The translations under genes were made by a program, and so were the position numbers. From assembly GCF_050859505.1 (NCBI RefSeq), contig NZ_CP193934.1:248001-312000 (forward strand): DNA of 64,000 nt, in the 5' to 3' direction. The notes under the pieces were generated by a model. It saw only the letters and a program-made list of their open reading frames with translations. It searched no databases and was not told the DNA's origin. Of the stretch, positions 1 through 8,128 are shown in pieces. Position 1 is the first letter of the stretch; the number at the start of each line of letters is the position of its first letter. The stretch is from Marinirhabdus sp050859505. Lineage in GTDB: Bacteria > Bacteroidota > Bacteroidia > Flavobacteriales > Flavobacteriaceae.

Positions 1-1
1 C

Positions 2-91
2 CGAATTGTAGAGTATGCGCATAAGACTTTGGAGCAGGATATGCTCACCATCTTAAAAGATGAAGCGTATCTTCCTGCCTATTCGAAATAG
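2..91 (+). CDS. C-terminal end of an unidentified protein
   Basis: An open frame enters from the left edge and stops with TAG at 89-91. It encodes about 29 residues ending in LPAYSK. The composition (charged and helical, with acidic and basic residues alternating) looks like a normal protein C-terminus. There is too little sequence to name a family. It lies in the same direction as the HAD hydrolase that follows about 95 bases later. Confidence 0.5.
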   Translation, partial: RIVEYAHKTLEQDMLTILKDEAYLPAYSK

Positions 92-158
92 GATGCCTAT
101 TTTTTATGTAAGCAATCGTCAATCTAAATCTACCATCGTTAATCCTTTATTTTCTTTG

Positions 159-166
159 TATTTTTG
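159..166 (+). promoter_or_regulatory. flavobacterial -7 promoter box for the HAD gene
   Basis: The box TATTTTTG matches TAnnTTTG exactly and lies 18 bases before the chosen ATG at 185. No clear TTG at -33 was found, so support is moderate. Confidence 0.4.
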
Positions 167-184
167 TCGTCCAATTCAATAGAA

Positions 185-580
185 ATGAACGACACACTTG
201 CCATCGCTGTAGATTTTGACGGCACGATTGTAGAAGATGCCTACCCACAAATAGGAAAACCGCAACTGTTTGCTTTTGACACGCTCAAAAAATTGCAGGG
301 AAAAGGGCATCGCTTAATTCTTTGGACCTATAGACACGGACGAGCGCTAGACGAAGCCGTAGCTTTTTGCAAGGAAAACGGAATTATCTTTTACGCCGTC
401 AACAAAAGTTTTCCCGAAGAAGAATTTGACGAAAAATACAGCCGAAAAATAAATGCAGACCTGTTTATAGACGACCGAAATATTGGCGGACTTGTGGGCT
501 GGGGAGAAATTTATCAAACTTTATTAGGTGAGGTTGCACCAGCAGTACCTAAAAAGAAAAAAGGCTGGTTTGGAATGTAA
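185..580 (+). CDS. HAD-superfamily hydrolase, BT0820-like
   Basis: A small cytoplasmic protein of 131 residues. Motif I of the HAD fold, DFDGT, is at residues 10-14; the first Asp is the expected nucleophile and the second the acid/base. A later segment LFIDDRN carries the acidic metal-binding motif. The size and motifs fit the small BT0820-type phosphatases common in Bacteroidota, whose substrates are mostly unknown. The ATG at 185 is preferred over an in-frame TTG at 164, because that TTG overlaps a good -7 promoter box (159-166) and would add residues ahead of the first beta strand. The Lys-rich tail ends in KKKKGWFGM. The fold is clear but the substrate is not. Confidence 0.75.
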   Translation: MNDTLAIAVDFDGTIVEDAYPQIGKPQLFAFDTLKKLQGKGHRLILWTYRHGRALDEAVAFCKENGIIFYAVNKSFPEEEFDEKYSRKINADLFIDDRNIGGLVGWGEIYQTLLGEVAPAVPKKKKGWFGM

Positions 581-674
581 GAGGTACTAATGATAAAGGG
601 GTAAGCTGTAGCCAAAATTACAAATGCCCTTGAATTAGTTTAGTTAAAAGTTTTAGAAAAAAGAAAATCGATAC

Positions 675-1478
675 ATGATCATATCAAAAACAACCGAAGA
701 ACTCGTTTTAATGAGGGAAGCTGCTCTGGTGGTTTCAAAAACTTTAGGAATGTTAGCCAAAGAAGTAAAACCAGGCATGACCACCAATAAGTTAAACGAT
801 ATGGCCGAAGCATTTATTCGCGAACAAGATGCCGTTCCTGGCTTTTTGGGATTATACGATTGTCCTTCCACCCTACTCACCAGCGTAAATGAAGCTGTAG
901 TACATGGATTACCCACAGATATTCCTTTAAAAGAAGGTGATATTGTGGCTATAGATTGCGGTGCTATAAAGCACGGTTTTTATGGCGATCACGCCTATAC
1001 TTTTGAGGTGGGGGAAGTAGCTCCAGAAACCAAGAAACTTTTAGAAGTAACGAAAAAATCGTTGTATTTGGGCATCGCAGCATTTAAAAATGGCAATCGC
1101 GTGGGAGACATTGGGCATGCCATTCAAAATTATTGCGAGTCGCACGGGTATGGAGTTGTGCGCGAGTTAGTAGGTCATGGGCTGGGAACCAAATTACACG
1201 AAGATCCAGAAATTCCTAATTACGGAAAACGCGGTCGTGGAAAGAAGTTTATCGAAGGCATGACCATTGCCATTGAACCTATGATTAATCTTGGAACCCA
1301 CCACATTCATCAGTTAAAAGATGGTTGGACCATTGTAACACGTGACGGGAAACCAAGTGCTCATTTTGAACACGATGTTGCTTTGGTAGACGGGAAACCT
1401 AAATTGCTTTCTACGTTCGATTATGTGTACGAAGCGCTGGGGATTGTTTGTGATGAAGAAGATGAGTTTAGATTCTAA
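675..1478 (+). CDS. map: methionine aminopeptidase, type I
   Basis: Removes the initiator methionine from nascent proteins in the cytoplasm using a two-metal centre. The 267-residue length is normal for a type I enzyme. The catalytic His is in VHGLP (residue 77). The metal ligands are all visible: Asp94 in AIDCG, Asp105 in YGDHA, His168 in GHGLG, Glu201 in IAIEP and Glu232 in HFEHD. There is no N-terminal zinc-finger extension. In many bacteria map sits with secY and ribosomal genes; here it stands beside a methyltransferase, so it may be a stand-alone copy. The next gene starts 14 bases downstream. Confidence 0.95.
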   Translation: MIISKTTEELVLMREAALVVSKTLGMLAKEVKPGMTTNKLNDMAEAFIREQDAVPGFLGLYDCPSTLLTSVNEAVVHGLPTDIPLKEGDIVAIDCGAIKHGFYGDHAYTFEVGEVAPETKKLLEVTKKSLYLGIAAFKNGNRVGDIGHAIQNYCESHGYGVVRELVGHGLGTKLHEDPEIPNYGKRGRGKKFIEGMTIAIEPMINLGTHHIHQLKDGWTIVTRDGKPSAHFEHDVALVDGKPKLLSTFDYVYEALGIVCDEEDEFRF

Positions 1479-1492
1479 TTTAGTACCATACT

Positions 1493-2257
1493 TTGAACAA
1501 ACTATTTAAATTTCTTTTAAATCTATTCCCCAGAACGCTGCTCATACGTTTAAGCTACGTGGCACGCCCCTTTGTAGCATTTTTTTTAAGAGGCAATAAC
1601 TATATCGATCCAATAGACGGGAATTCGTATCGGAAATTCCTTCCGTATGGCTATGAGAAAGTTCGTGAAAACGTCTTGGCTCCGGGAACACTGTCGCTGG
1701 AAAGACACCGTTTATTCTGGTTGTACCTCACAAATGAAACCTCTTTTTTTTCTGAAAAACTTCGTGTGCTACATTTTGCTCCAGAACAGGCTTTTCTGAA
1801 ACGATTCAAAAAGCTGAAAAATATCACCTATACCACAACAGATCTCAACTCCCCCATTGCCGATGTAAAAGCAGACATTTGCAACCTTCCGTTTGAAGAT
1901 AACAGCTACGATTTTATTATCTGCAATCACGTGCTGGAGCACATCCCAGATGACACGAAGGCGATGAAAGAAGTGTACAGAGTGTTAACCCCAAACGGAA
2001 CTGCCATCCTACAAGTTCCTTATGACCGAAATCGGGCAACTACTTTTGAAGATAATTCCATCACAGACCCCAAAGAGCGTGCGGCCATCTTTGGACAGTA
2101 TGACCACGTTCGCGTCTATGGAATGGATTATTTTGAAAAACTGAAATCGATTGGATTCAAGCTTAACGCAGTAAATTACACCGCTCAATTATCTGATGAA
2201 GAGATAGAAAAATATAGATTACCTAAAAACGAATTATTACCTATCGTTTATAAATAA
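1493..2257 (+). CDS. class I SAM-dependent methyltransferase
   Basis: A 254-residue protein with a Methyltransf_11-type core. The segment VLHFAPE (about residue 90) stands at motif I and resembles a flavobacterial subfamily rather than the usual E/DxGxGxG loop. It is followed by DICNLPFEDNSYDFIICNHV and LEHIPDD, the typical motif II/III region with the VLEH signature. The start is a TTG at 1493. An in-frame stop 10 bases upstream and the lack of any nearby ATG leave little choice, and MNKLFKFLLNLFPR is a natural amphipathic N-terminus. It is followed after 3 bases by the secreted protein gene, so the two are probably cotranscribed. The substrate is unknown. Confidence 0.8.
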   Translation: MNKLFKFLLNLFPRTLLIRLSYVARPFVAFFLRGNNYIDPIDGNSYRKFLPYGYEKVRENVLAPGTLSLERHRLFWLYLTNETSFFSEKLRVLHFAPEQAFLKRFKKLKNITYTTTDLNSPIADVKADICNLPFEDNSYDFIICNHVLEHIPDDTKAMKEVYRVLTPNGTAILQVPYDRNRATTFEDNSITDPKERAAIFGQYDHVRVYGMDYFEKLKSIGFKLNAVNYTAQLSDEEIEKYRLPKNELLPIVYK

Positions 2258-2260
2258 ATT

Positions 2261-4348
2261 ATGAGATTCTTATTTGCCCTACTTTTTTTAGCACCTACCA
2301 CCTTTCTTTTTTCTCAAAATCCGAACGATTGCGAATTTGCACTTGTAGTTTGTGGAACCACAAGCCTAGGATTAGACCCTACAGGAGTGGGTTTCGATGA
2401 GTTTTCATTACCTGGAAACATCGAACCTAGTTGTTACACTTTTGATAGTAACACAATTTGGCTGAAATTAAATATTATTTCGGACGGGGAGTTTACATTC
2501 GACATTGTTCCTGCCAATGGTGTGGATGATTATGATTTTGCCATTTATGGACCAACCAGTACTTGCACTACCTTAGGCAGCCCTATAAGATGCTCCAGTA
2601 CCAATCCACAAGATGCTGGAGTTCCAGCAGAAACTGGTCTTAATCTTACAGAAACTGATGTTACGGAAGGCCCTGGGCCAGATGGAAATGGCTATCTAAA
2701 ATTTATAGAGGCTCAAGCTGGAGATTCCTATTTCATATTAATTGACAGAGCCGTTGGTTCTGAAGGCTTCGATTTTAGATATACGGGCTCAGCTGGCTTA
2801 CCAGACGGCGTTACTGCAAACGAAGTGGACAACCTTATTAGCTGTGATGCAGACGGCACCTTAGATGGTTTTACACCCTTTGATCTGGATGCACTAATTC
2901 CAGCAATACAAGGAAATCAAAACAATACAACTGTTACTTTTCATAGTAGTCTTAACGATGCTAATATTGGTATTAACAACCTTATATCGCCCTATATAAA
3001 TAATGCCAATCCGCAAACAATTTATGCAAGGTTAGAAAGTAATAACGGCTGTAGCGACATAAGTCAGTTTACAATAGAAACTGGGAACCCAGCACTTTCG
3101 AAACCAGCAGATGTAGCTTTGTGTAGCTATGATACCTCTGAGATGTACAATCTCGATTTAATTCAACCCGTGGTTATAAGTGATCCAAATAATTATGTTT
3201 TCTCATATCATCTATCCAACAACGATGCGATCCTGAATACAAACCCTATTGGCCCTATAGTAACCCTAACCGAAACTTCGCTGGAAATATTTGTTAGAGT
3301 GGAAGACCCCACCTTTTCAGATTGTTTTAGTGTCACTTCTTTTAATGCTTTTATAAACAAAATTAAACTCGCTAGTCAACCTTCAGATTTCTTACTTTGT
3401 GACGACGATTTTGATACTGTAGCGCAATTTGATTTAACTGAAAAGGATAGTGAAATACTTGGCAACCTACCTAGTAACGAATTTGTGGTTCGCTATTATA
3501 GTTCTGTAACAGATCGTGAACAGGATATTAATCGCATTTTGGAAGTTTTCACAAACACCTCTAATCCACAGCCTATTTATGCAGCTCTGGTAGAACTTAG
3601 TACTGGATGTTTTGATGTTACACAATTCGCTCTTCTTGTGCGTCCAAAACCCATCCCAATTTTTGATAATGAACCCCATTACTATTGCCTCCAAAGTACC
3701 GACCCCATTGAAATTTCGGTACAACCAGGATTTAATTTTTATAGTTGGAGTACCCAAGAGGAAGGGCCCGACTTAAGTACAATTTCAATTACGGAGCCAG
3801 GCAGCTATTCTGTAACTGTAACCAATGAGTTTGGGTGTACCAATACTGTTACTACCGAAGTTTTACCCTCAGATATTGCGACTATAGTACAAGTAATTGT
3901 TACCGATTTCAATTTTCCAAATAATACAATTACTGTTTTGGTGGAGGGGCCAGGAGATTATGAATATGCCCTAGATAAACCCATTATTTTTCAGGATAGT
4001 AATGTATTTGAAAACCCTTCATTTGGTGAACACTTAATTTTTGTCCGTGACAAGAACGGTTGCGGTACTGTAACAGACAAAATTTTAGTACTGGATTACC
4101 CTAGAGTTCTTACCCCAAATCAAGATGGGTTTCACGATACTTGGCAAATCCCTGGAATTAGCGCCTATCCAAAAGCCAAAATATATATTTTTGATAGGTA
4201 TGGAAAATTGCTGAAACAAATATCCTCACTGTCTTCCGGATGGGATGGAACGTATCATGGGAAAAAGCTACCATCCAGTGACTATTGGTTTAGAATATTA
4301 TTAGAAGATACTAGAGAAATAAAGGGTCATTTTACTCTGAAACGCTAG
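2261..4348 (+). CDS. secreted protein with type B T9SS C-terminal sorting domain
   Basis: A 695-residue secreted protein. A signal peptide (about residues 1-18, ending before QNPND) is followed by a domain with cysteines (about 20-180), then repeated beta-rich segments of about 90-100 residues with the recurring phrase xxPQxIYARLE/AALVE. The last 80 residues form a gliding-motility-associated (CHU_C/type B) sorting domain: LTPNQDGFHDTW, then IFDRYGKLL, SSGWDGTYHGKKLPSSDYWF and a short basic end. This domain directs export and surface attachment by the type IX secretion system. The function of the passenger is unknown; adhesion or a structural role at the surface is the usual inference. The gene overlaps the convergent apbE by 17 bases. 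Confidence 0.85.
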   Translation: MRFLFALLFLAPTTFLFSQNPNDCEFALVVCGTTSLGLDPTGVGFDEFSLPGNIEPSCYTFDSNTIWLKLNIISDGEFTFDIVPANGVDDYDFAIYGPTSTCTTLGSPIRCSSTNPQDAGVPAETGLNLTETDVTEGPGPDGNGYLKFIEAQAGDSYFILIDRAVGSEGFDFRYTGSAGLPDGVTANEVDNLISCDADGTLDGFTPFDLDALIPAIQGNQNNTTVTFHSSLNDANIGINNLISPYINNANPQTIYARLESNNGCSDISQFTIETGNPALSKPADVALCSYDTSEMYNLDLIQPVVISDPNNYVFSYHLSNNDAILNTNPIGPIVTLTETSLEIFVRVEDPTFSDCFSVTSFNAFINKIKLASQPSDFLLCDDDFDTVAQFDLTEKDSEILGNLPSNEFVVRYYSSVTDREQDINRILEVFTNTSNPQPIYAALVELSTGCFDVTQFALLVRPKPIPIFDNEPHYYCLQSTDPIEISVQPGFNFYSWSTQEEGPDLSTISITEPGSYSVTVTNEFGCTNTVTTEVLPSDIATIVQVIVTDFNFPNNTITVLVEGPGDYEYALDKPIIFQDSNVFENPSFGEHLIFVRDKNGCGTVTDKILVLDYPRVLTPNQDGFHDTWQIPGISAYPKAKIYIFDRYGKLLKQISSLSSGWDGTYHGKKLPSSDYWFRILLEDTREIKGHFTLKR

Positions 4349-5354
4349 AAATAATATATTCTGAAAATTTTTTAGAGCTATAAACTTCTTGAGTTCCCGT
4401 ACTGTTAGAAAAGGTCAAGTAGGCATCAATACCGTCTATCTCTGCAAGTAATTTTTTAGAACGCTCTAGTCCCATTGCCATAAAAGCTGTTGCATACGCA
4501 TCGGCCAAGCCACAGCTAGATGCTAAAACCGTTGCGCTAGTTACATTGCTTTCTTCAGCAAAGCCTGTTAATGGGTTTATGGTGTGAACATATTTTTCTC
4601 CTGTTCGTGGGTTAATTCTAAATTTTCTATAATTTCCCGAAGAAGCCATCGCTTTATTTTCTAGCCGTACGGTTGCCAAATAACTTCTATCGTCCAATTC
4701 AGAATCTATCGCTTCAATACCAGCAGTCCAAAATTGATCTTTCATCAAATTTTTTCCTTTTGCAAGCAACTCTCCGCCAAGTTCTATGATATAATCTGAA
4801 ACTCCCTGCGCCTCTAAATATTCGCCTATTTTATCTATTCCGTAGCCTTTTGCCACAGCGTTAAAGTCGAAATAAATTTCAGGATATTGCTTTTGTATTT
4901 TTCCGTTGTCTAATAATTTTACTTTTCTGAAACCTACAAACCTACGTAACGAATCTAAAACGATGCTGTCAATTTCGGTGCTAGGAAGCGTATCTCCAAA
5001 GCCATATGCATTTCTAAGTATTCCAACGGTAGGATCAAAATAGCCTTCAGAAGTAGTATACACAGTTTCAGAAATCCTAAAAACTTCTTTAAAAATTTCA
5101 TCTACCACTATTGTGGAATCTCCTTGATTAATTTTGGAAATATCGCTTTCAGGAATATAGGTGTTCACCGATTTGTTCACCAAATAAAATACGGAATCTA
5201 GTCCTTTTTGAGCATCAAATTGGGTGTCAGAAAAATATTGAATTGAATAGGTGGTTCCAAAGGCATTTCCTTGCAATACTTTGGCTTCCGGAAGCTTTTC
5301 AGCACAAGACATCAGCACAAAAGCAACACTTAAAAGCAGCAGTAATTTCTTCAT
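4332..5354 (-). CDS. apbE: FAD:protein FMN transferase (ApbE), lipoprotein
   Basis: ApbE attaches FMN to threonine residues of exported proteins such as NqrB/NqrC or RnfG/D, using FAD and Mg2+. The 340-residue protein starts with a lipoprotein signal (LLLLLSVAFVLMSC; lipid-carrying Cys at residue 17), which places it on the periplasmic side. Family motifs are visible: FDFNAVAKGYGID (flavin binding), IELGGELLAKG, and a C-terminal TSATVLASSCGLADAYATAF segment with the metal-binding region. Two bases separate it from the upstream 120-residue gene, so they form one transcription unit. Its 3' end overlaps the end of the T9SS gene on the other strand. No nqr or rnf genes lie in this window, so the flavin acceptor is not shown. 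Confidence 0.9.
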   Translation of the reverse strand: MKKLLLLLSVAFVLMSCAEKLPEAKVLQGNAFGTTYSIQYFSDTQFDAQKGLDSVFYLVNKSVNTYIPESDISKINQGDSTIVVDEIFKEVFRISETVYTTSEGYFDPTVGILRNAYGFGDTLPSTEIDSIVLDSLRRFVGFRKVKLLDNGKIQKQYPEIYFDFNAVAKGYGIDKIGEYLEAQGVSDYIIELGGELLAKGKNLMKDQFWTAGIEAIDSELDDRSYLATVRLENKAMASSGNYRKFRINPRTGEKYVHTINPLTGFAEESNVTSATVLASSCGLADAYATAFMAMGLERSKKLLAEIDGIDAYLTFSNSTGTQEVYSSKKFSEYIISSVSE

Positions 5355-5356
5355 AA

Positions 5357-5719
5357 TTATCTTATTTCTTGTAATCCATTATATACCATGGTGTAGTCTT
5401 CATCTTTCACTACTGGTTTGGCATAATCTGTTCCGTGACCTAAACCAACACCAGCGTAATAGGTTTTTGCTTCAAATTTATCTGCGTGATTCTTTATACT
5501 TTGCATAAAAACAGGATCGTACACATTGGCATCCTGTGGATAATGAACCGATCGAACAATAACAAAATGAAGTTCTTTATCTTTTAAAGCAACAAACTGC
5601 GGGTCTCTTTTTAGTTTTGAGTTTACGCCCAGAAATTCAAAGCCATTGGATTCCAATTCCTTCCCTACGATGTTCATAGCGAGGTTGTGTAATTCTTGTT
5701 CGGTAAGAGGTGCTGCCAT
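5357..5719 (-). CDS. conserved small protein upstream of apbE
   Basis: A 120-residue protein without signal peptide or membrane segment. It starts MAAPLTEQELHNLAMN and has a mixed alpha/beta look with several aromatic residues (FVIVRSVHYP, YYAGVGLGHGTDYA). From memory, proteins of this type are found beside apbE and the nqr operon in flavobacteria and are sometimes labelled as an NqrF subunit. However, it has neither the Cys-rich 2Fe-2S domain nor the FAD/NADH domains of true NqrF, so that name would be wrong here. Tight linkage to apbE (2 bases) suggests a role in maturation or use of the flavinylated Nqr complex. Function unproven. Confidence 0.65.
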   Translation of the reverse strand: MAAPLTEQELHNLAMNIVGKELESNGFEFLGVNSKLKRDPQFVALKDKELHFVIVRSVHYPQDANVYDPVFMQSIKNHADKFEAKTYYAGVGLGHGTDYAKPVVKDEDYTMVYNGLQEIR

Positions 5720-6027
5720 TGGTAAAAGTGGACAAATTTGATTGTATTAAAATAATAGACAGGAATTTACAGAGAGGCCTCCCACGCTACTTTATAACAG
5801 GTAACAAGGGCCAAATCGCCTAAATTCTTGAGTATATGGATACTTTAAGTTGGTGTATTTCCTAGTGCTAAAATAAACAAAATTTCTACGGTAGCGTTGG
5901 CAACTTTAGCTACAATCCTTACGATAGGTCTAGAAAATTCAGGTGTACTGCCGTATTGACAACTTCAATATTTTCCACAGCCGCTACCTTTATAAATTTA
6001 GAGAGTATTAAATTTACTAGCAAACTC
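5720..6027. other. intergenic region without a recognised gene
   Basis: This stretch lies between the 120-residue gene start and the DUF302 gene stop. I see no convincing open frame, RNA gene or strong terminator. A half-site TGCCGTAT at 5949-5956 resembles the palindrome of the neighbouring regulon but lacks its partner half and is not before a gene start. Confidence 0.5.
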
Positions 6028-6939
6028 CTATAAATTTGAAGCACCTTCCGCAAGGGTTTTCAACGCGTTTGTAATTTGTAGCAATACTGAGTCTGCTCCC
6101 GTAATCGTATGTCTTAGTTTTAAAAATGCAGGATCGTTATAGGATATCATCACCTTTCCTTCGCTATTTTCCCAAACCAACATTTTTTGTGGTAAATCCA
6201 GCGCAGTGGTTTGCGAGCTTTGCATTAATGGTGTTCCTAAAGCAGGATTTCCAAAAATGATGATTCTGGTAGGAAGTAAATCCAGCCCTACCGAATTTGC
6301 ATTATCTTGATGGTTTAACTGAGCTATTACAGTGAGGTTATCATTATTTGCAATACTAGATCTAAGCTTGTTATACGTAGTTTCAAAATCATTTTGGCTT
6401 TCTACGGTAATTATGCCTTCATTTAAGGCAATAGAAGTAGCAGGTCTTTGTAGTACCGTTCCATTTGTGGATAGTACAGCGAAATTGCTAAGTGCATTAC
6501 TTATTTGAGCAAGACTTTCTGCATCTGCAACTCCGTGACGTGCCGCTACATATTCTGTTCCGTTATAACTCACTAAAACCGACCCTGCTTCGTCTTCATA
6601 GACCAACATTTTTTGTGGCAAATCCAATCCAGCTTGCTGGTTCAATTGCATAATAGGAGTTCCGAGGCTGGGATTACCAAAAAGCACCAAACGTGTATTT
6701 CTAAGTTCTAACCCAGCAGATTGAGCATTTGTTGTATGATCTACTTCGGCTACAATGGTAATATTCTCATTGGCCTCTAAAACACTTAGTAAGGTAGTAT
6801 AGGTTTCGGTAAATGAATTGGTACTCGCTGCAAAAGACGCTCCAGGAGTAGTAGGAATTGTAGCCTGAGCATTGACTTCATCATCGTCTTTGCAAGAAAA
6901 TAATACTAACAACAGGGTTATAAAAAGAATATTTTTCAT
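6028..6939 (-). CDS. lipoprotein with two tandem DUF302 domains
   Basis: A 303-residue lipoprotein: FITLLLVLFSC gives a lipobox with Cys16, followed by an acidic KDDDE tail. The rest is two copies of a DUF302 domain (about residues 35-160 and 175-300). Each copy has the family pattern: F..TY..L and a 'vd/lnHq.nA.s.GL.L' segment, then FGNPxLGTPxMQ, LDLPQKMLV(Y/W)E and the SYN turn with a following RH. DUF302 proteins are single-domain in most bacteria and their function is unknown; some occur with redox or metal-related genes. The two copies are clearly similar over their length, which indicates internal duplication. A -7-like box TATCTTTA on the minus strand (6962-6969) precedes the start. 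Confidence 0.8.
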   Translation of the reverse strand: MKNILFITLLLVLFSCKDDDEVNAQATIPTTPGASFAASTNSFTETYTTLLSVLEANENITIVAEVDHTTNAQSAGLELRNTRLVLFGNPSLGTPIMQLNQQAGLDLPQKMLVYEDEAGSVLVSYNGTEYVAARHGVADAESLAQISNALSNFAVLSTNGTVLQRPATSIALNEGIITVESQNDFETTYNKLRSSIANNDNLTVIAQLNHQDNANSVGLDLLPTRIIIFGNPALGTPLMQSSQTTALDLPQKMLVWENSEGKVMISYNDPAFLKLRHTITGADSVLLQITNALKTLAEGASNL

Positions 6940-7062
6940 GGTATTTTATTTAATTTTCAAATAAAGATACCGTTTGCTAATGGCCTGTAAAACTATATTA
7001 GCATCTCTTAACACATACTTGCTAAACCCTTGTTAAGATAGACACGCAGTTTTTAATATGCT

Positions 7063-7713
7063 TTAAATAATATTATGATTTTTAGCCTTTTGCACGGCCT
7101 CAATCTTACTGTGTACTTGTAGTTTTTTGTAGATATTTTCTATATGTTTACGTACGGTGCTTGGCGAAAGAAATAAATTTTCGGCAATCGCGGTATAACT
7201 TAAGCCTTTACTTAGCTGTTCCAGTACTTCAACTTCTCGCTTAGAAAGGGAAATTTCTTCATGATCTCTGGGATTTTGAATATCTATGGGATTTCTTAGA
7301 AGTTTTAAAGTTTTTAAAGCAATAGAAGGATTCATAGCGGCACCCCCGTTTAAGGTTTCGTGTATTCCAGCATGCAAATCTTTAGGGTTTATTTCTTTCA
7401 GCAAATAACCATCTGCTCCTGCTTTTATAGCATTAAAGATATTTTCATCATTATCGAACGCTGTGAGCATTATAATTTTAAGTTGTGGGTATTTCTGCTT
7501 TACGATTTGGGTAGTTTCAATTCCATTAAGAACCGGCATTTCAATATCCATTAAAATTACATCAAGATGGTGGCTTTCTTCTAATTTTAAAAGCAACTCA
7601 CTTCCATTGGCAGCAGTATGTTTTATACTAATATCATCAAAAAAGGAAAGCTTTTCTTTTATAGCATGGATTAAAAAAGTATTATCGTCTACAATAGCTA
7701 CACGTACATTCAT
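7063..7713 (-). CDS. LuxR/NarL-family response regulator
   Basis: A 216-residue response regulator. The receiver domain (about 1-120) has the acidic pair DD at 9-10, phospho-acceptor Asp56 in VILMDIEMP, a Thr in IIMLTAFD and Lys in YLLKE. The C-terminal LuxR helix-turn-helix (about 150-212) reads LSKREVEVLEQL, then ENLFLSPSTVRKHIENIYKK. The partner is almost certainly the TPR histidine kinase encoded just upstream, since HisKA_3 kinases pair with NarL-type regulators. Its own promoter carries the 18-bp palindrome found before five other genes in this block, which suggests autoregulation and makes it the best candidate to bind all six sites. Confidence 0.92.
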   Translation of the reverse strand: MNVRVAIVDDNTFLIHAIKEKLSFFDDISIKHTAANGSELLLKLEESHHLDVILMDIEMPVLNGIETTQIVKQKYPQLKIIMLTAFDNDENIFNAIKAGADGYLLKEINPKDLHAGIHETLNGGAAMNPSIALKTLKLLRNPIDIQNPRDHEEISLSKREVEVLEQLSKGLSYTAIAENLFLSPSTVRKHIENIYKKLQVHSKIEAVQKAKNHNII

Positions 7714-7738
7714 AATTCTAATGGGTTGATTAGTTGCC

Positions 7739-7786
7739 TAAAGGTAGCCTAAATAGCTTTAGAACAGCCTAAGGCATTTGCCGTAT
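7739..7786 (-). promoter_or_regulatory. regulon palindrome and -7 box before the response regulator
   Basis: Read on the minus strand: ATACGGCAAATGCCTTAG (7786-7769), then 22 bases, then TACCTTTA (7746-7739) as a -7 box. The start codon of the response regulator follows 25 bases later. The palindrome centre would fall near -42, a usual place for an activator. Confidence 0.75.
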
Positions 7787-7810
7787 TTGGCACTATTCGC
7801 AAATTAAAAG

Positions 7811-8062
7811 CTAACACCGTATATCTATTTCCTGCTGAACAAGAAGGGCATCTGTTATGTTTTGCTTTAAGAAATCGTAAGTACCCAAATGGGTTTGTCT
7901 TACTTTTATTTGGTATTTATTTTTGGCAATAGCATTGGTACTCAAAAGGATTGCTTGAAGATGTATGTGCCGCTCCTTTTTTTTCTGAAAGTAAAATACC
8001 AGGATACTTACAATAGTCATCAAAAACACAACGACTAAGATGGTTATTTGAAAAATGCTCAT
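7811..8062 (-). CDS. small single-pass membrane protein within the two-component locus
   Basis: An 83-residue protein with one membrane helix near the N-terminus (about residues 5-26, ITILVVVFLMTIVSILVFYF), followed by a basic KKKER stop-transfer and a soluble tail that should be cytoplasmic. I do not recognise the family. It sits between the histidine kinase and the response regulator genes, on the same strand, with its own copy of the regulon palindrome 46 bases upstream. A helper role in signalling (for example kinase modulation or feedback) is possible but only inferred from position. The alternative is an unrelated small inner-membrane protein induced by the same regulator. Confidence 0.6.
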   Translation of the reverse strand: MSIFQITILVVVFLMTIVSILVFYFQKKKERHIHLQAILLSTNAIAKNKYQIKVRQTHLGTYDFLKQNITDALLVQQEIDIRC

Positions 8063-8078
8063 ATTAAAATTATAGCTG

Positions 8079-8126
8079 TAAAGTTAGCTATTAGAATTCC
8101 CTCAAAACATACGGCAATTGCCCTAC
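8079..8126 (-). promoter_or_regulatory. regulon palindrome and -7 box before the small membrane protein
   Basis: Minus strand: GTAGGGCAATTGCCGTAT (8126-8109), 22 bases, then TAACTTTA (8086-8079). The spacing is identical to the response regulator promoter. It lies between the kinase stop codon and the start at 8062. Confidence 0.75.
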
Positions 8127-8128
8127 TT

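Noticed and set aside
5949..5956. TGCCGTAT half-site of the regulon palindrome
   Set aside because: The left half is missing, and no gene start lies at the required distance.
5855..5968. Short frame resembling a hydrophobic peptide between the apbE unit and the DUF302 gene
   Set aside because: It has no start codon in a suitable place and ends after about 35 codons. I cannot link it to a gene or pseudogene.
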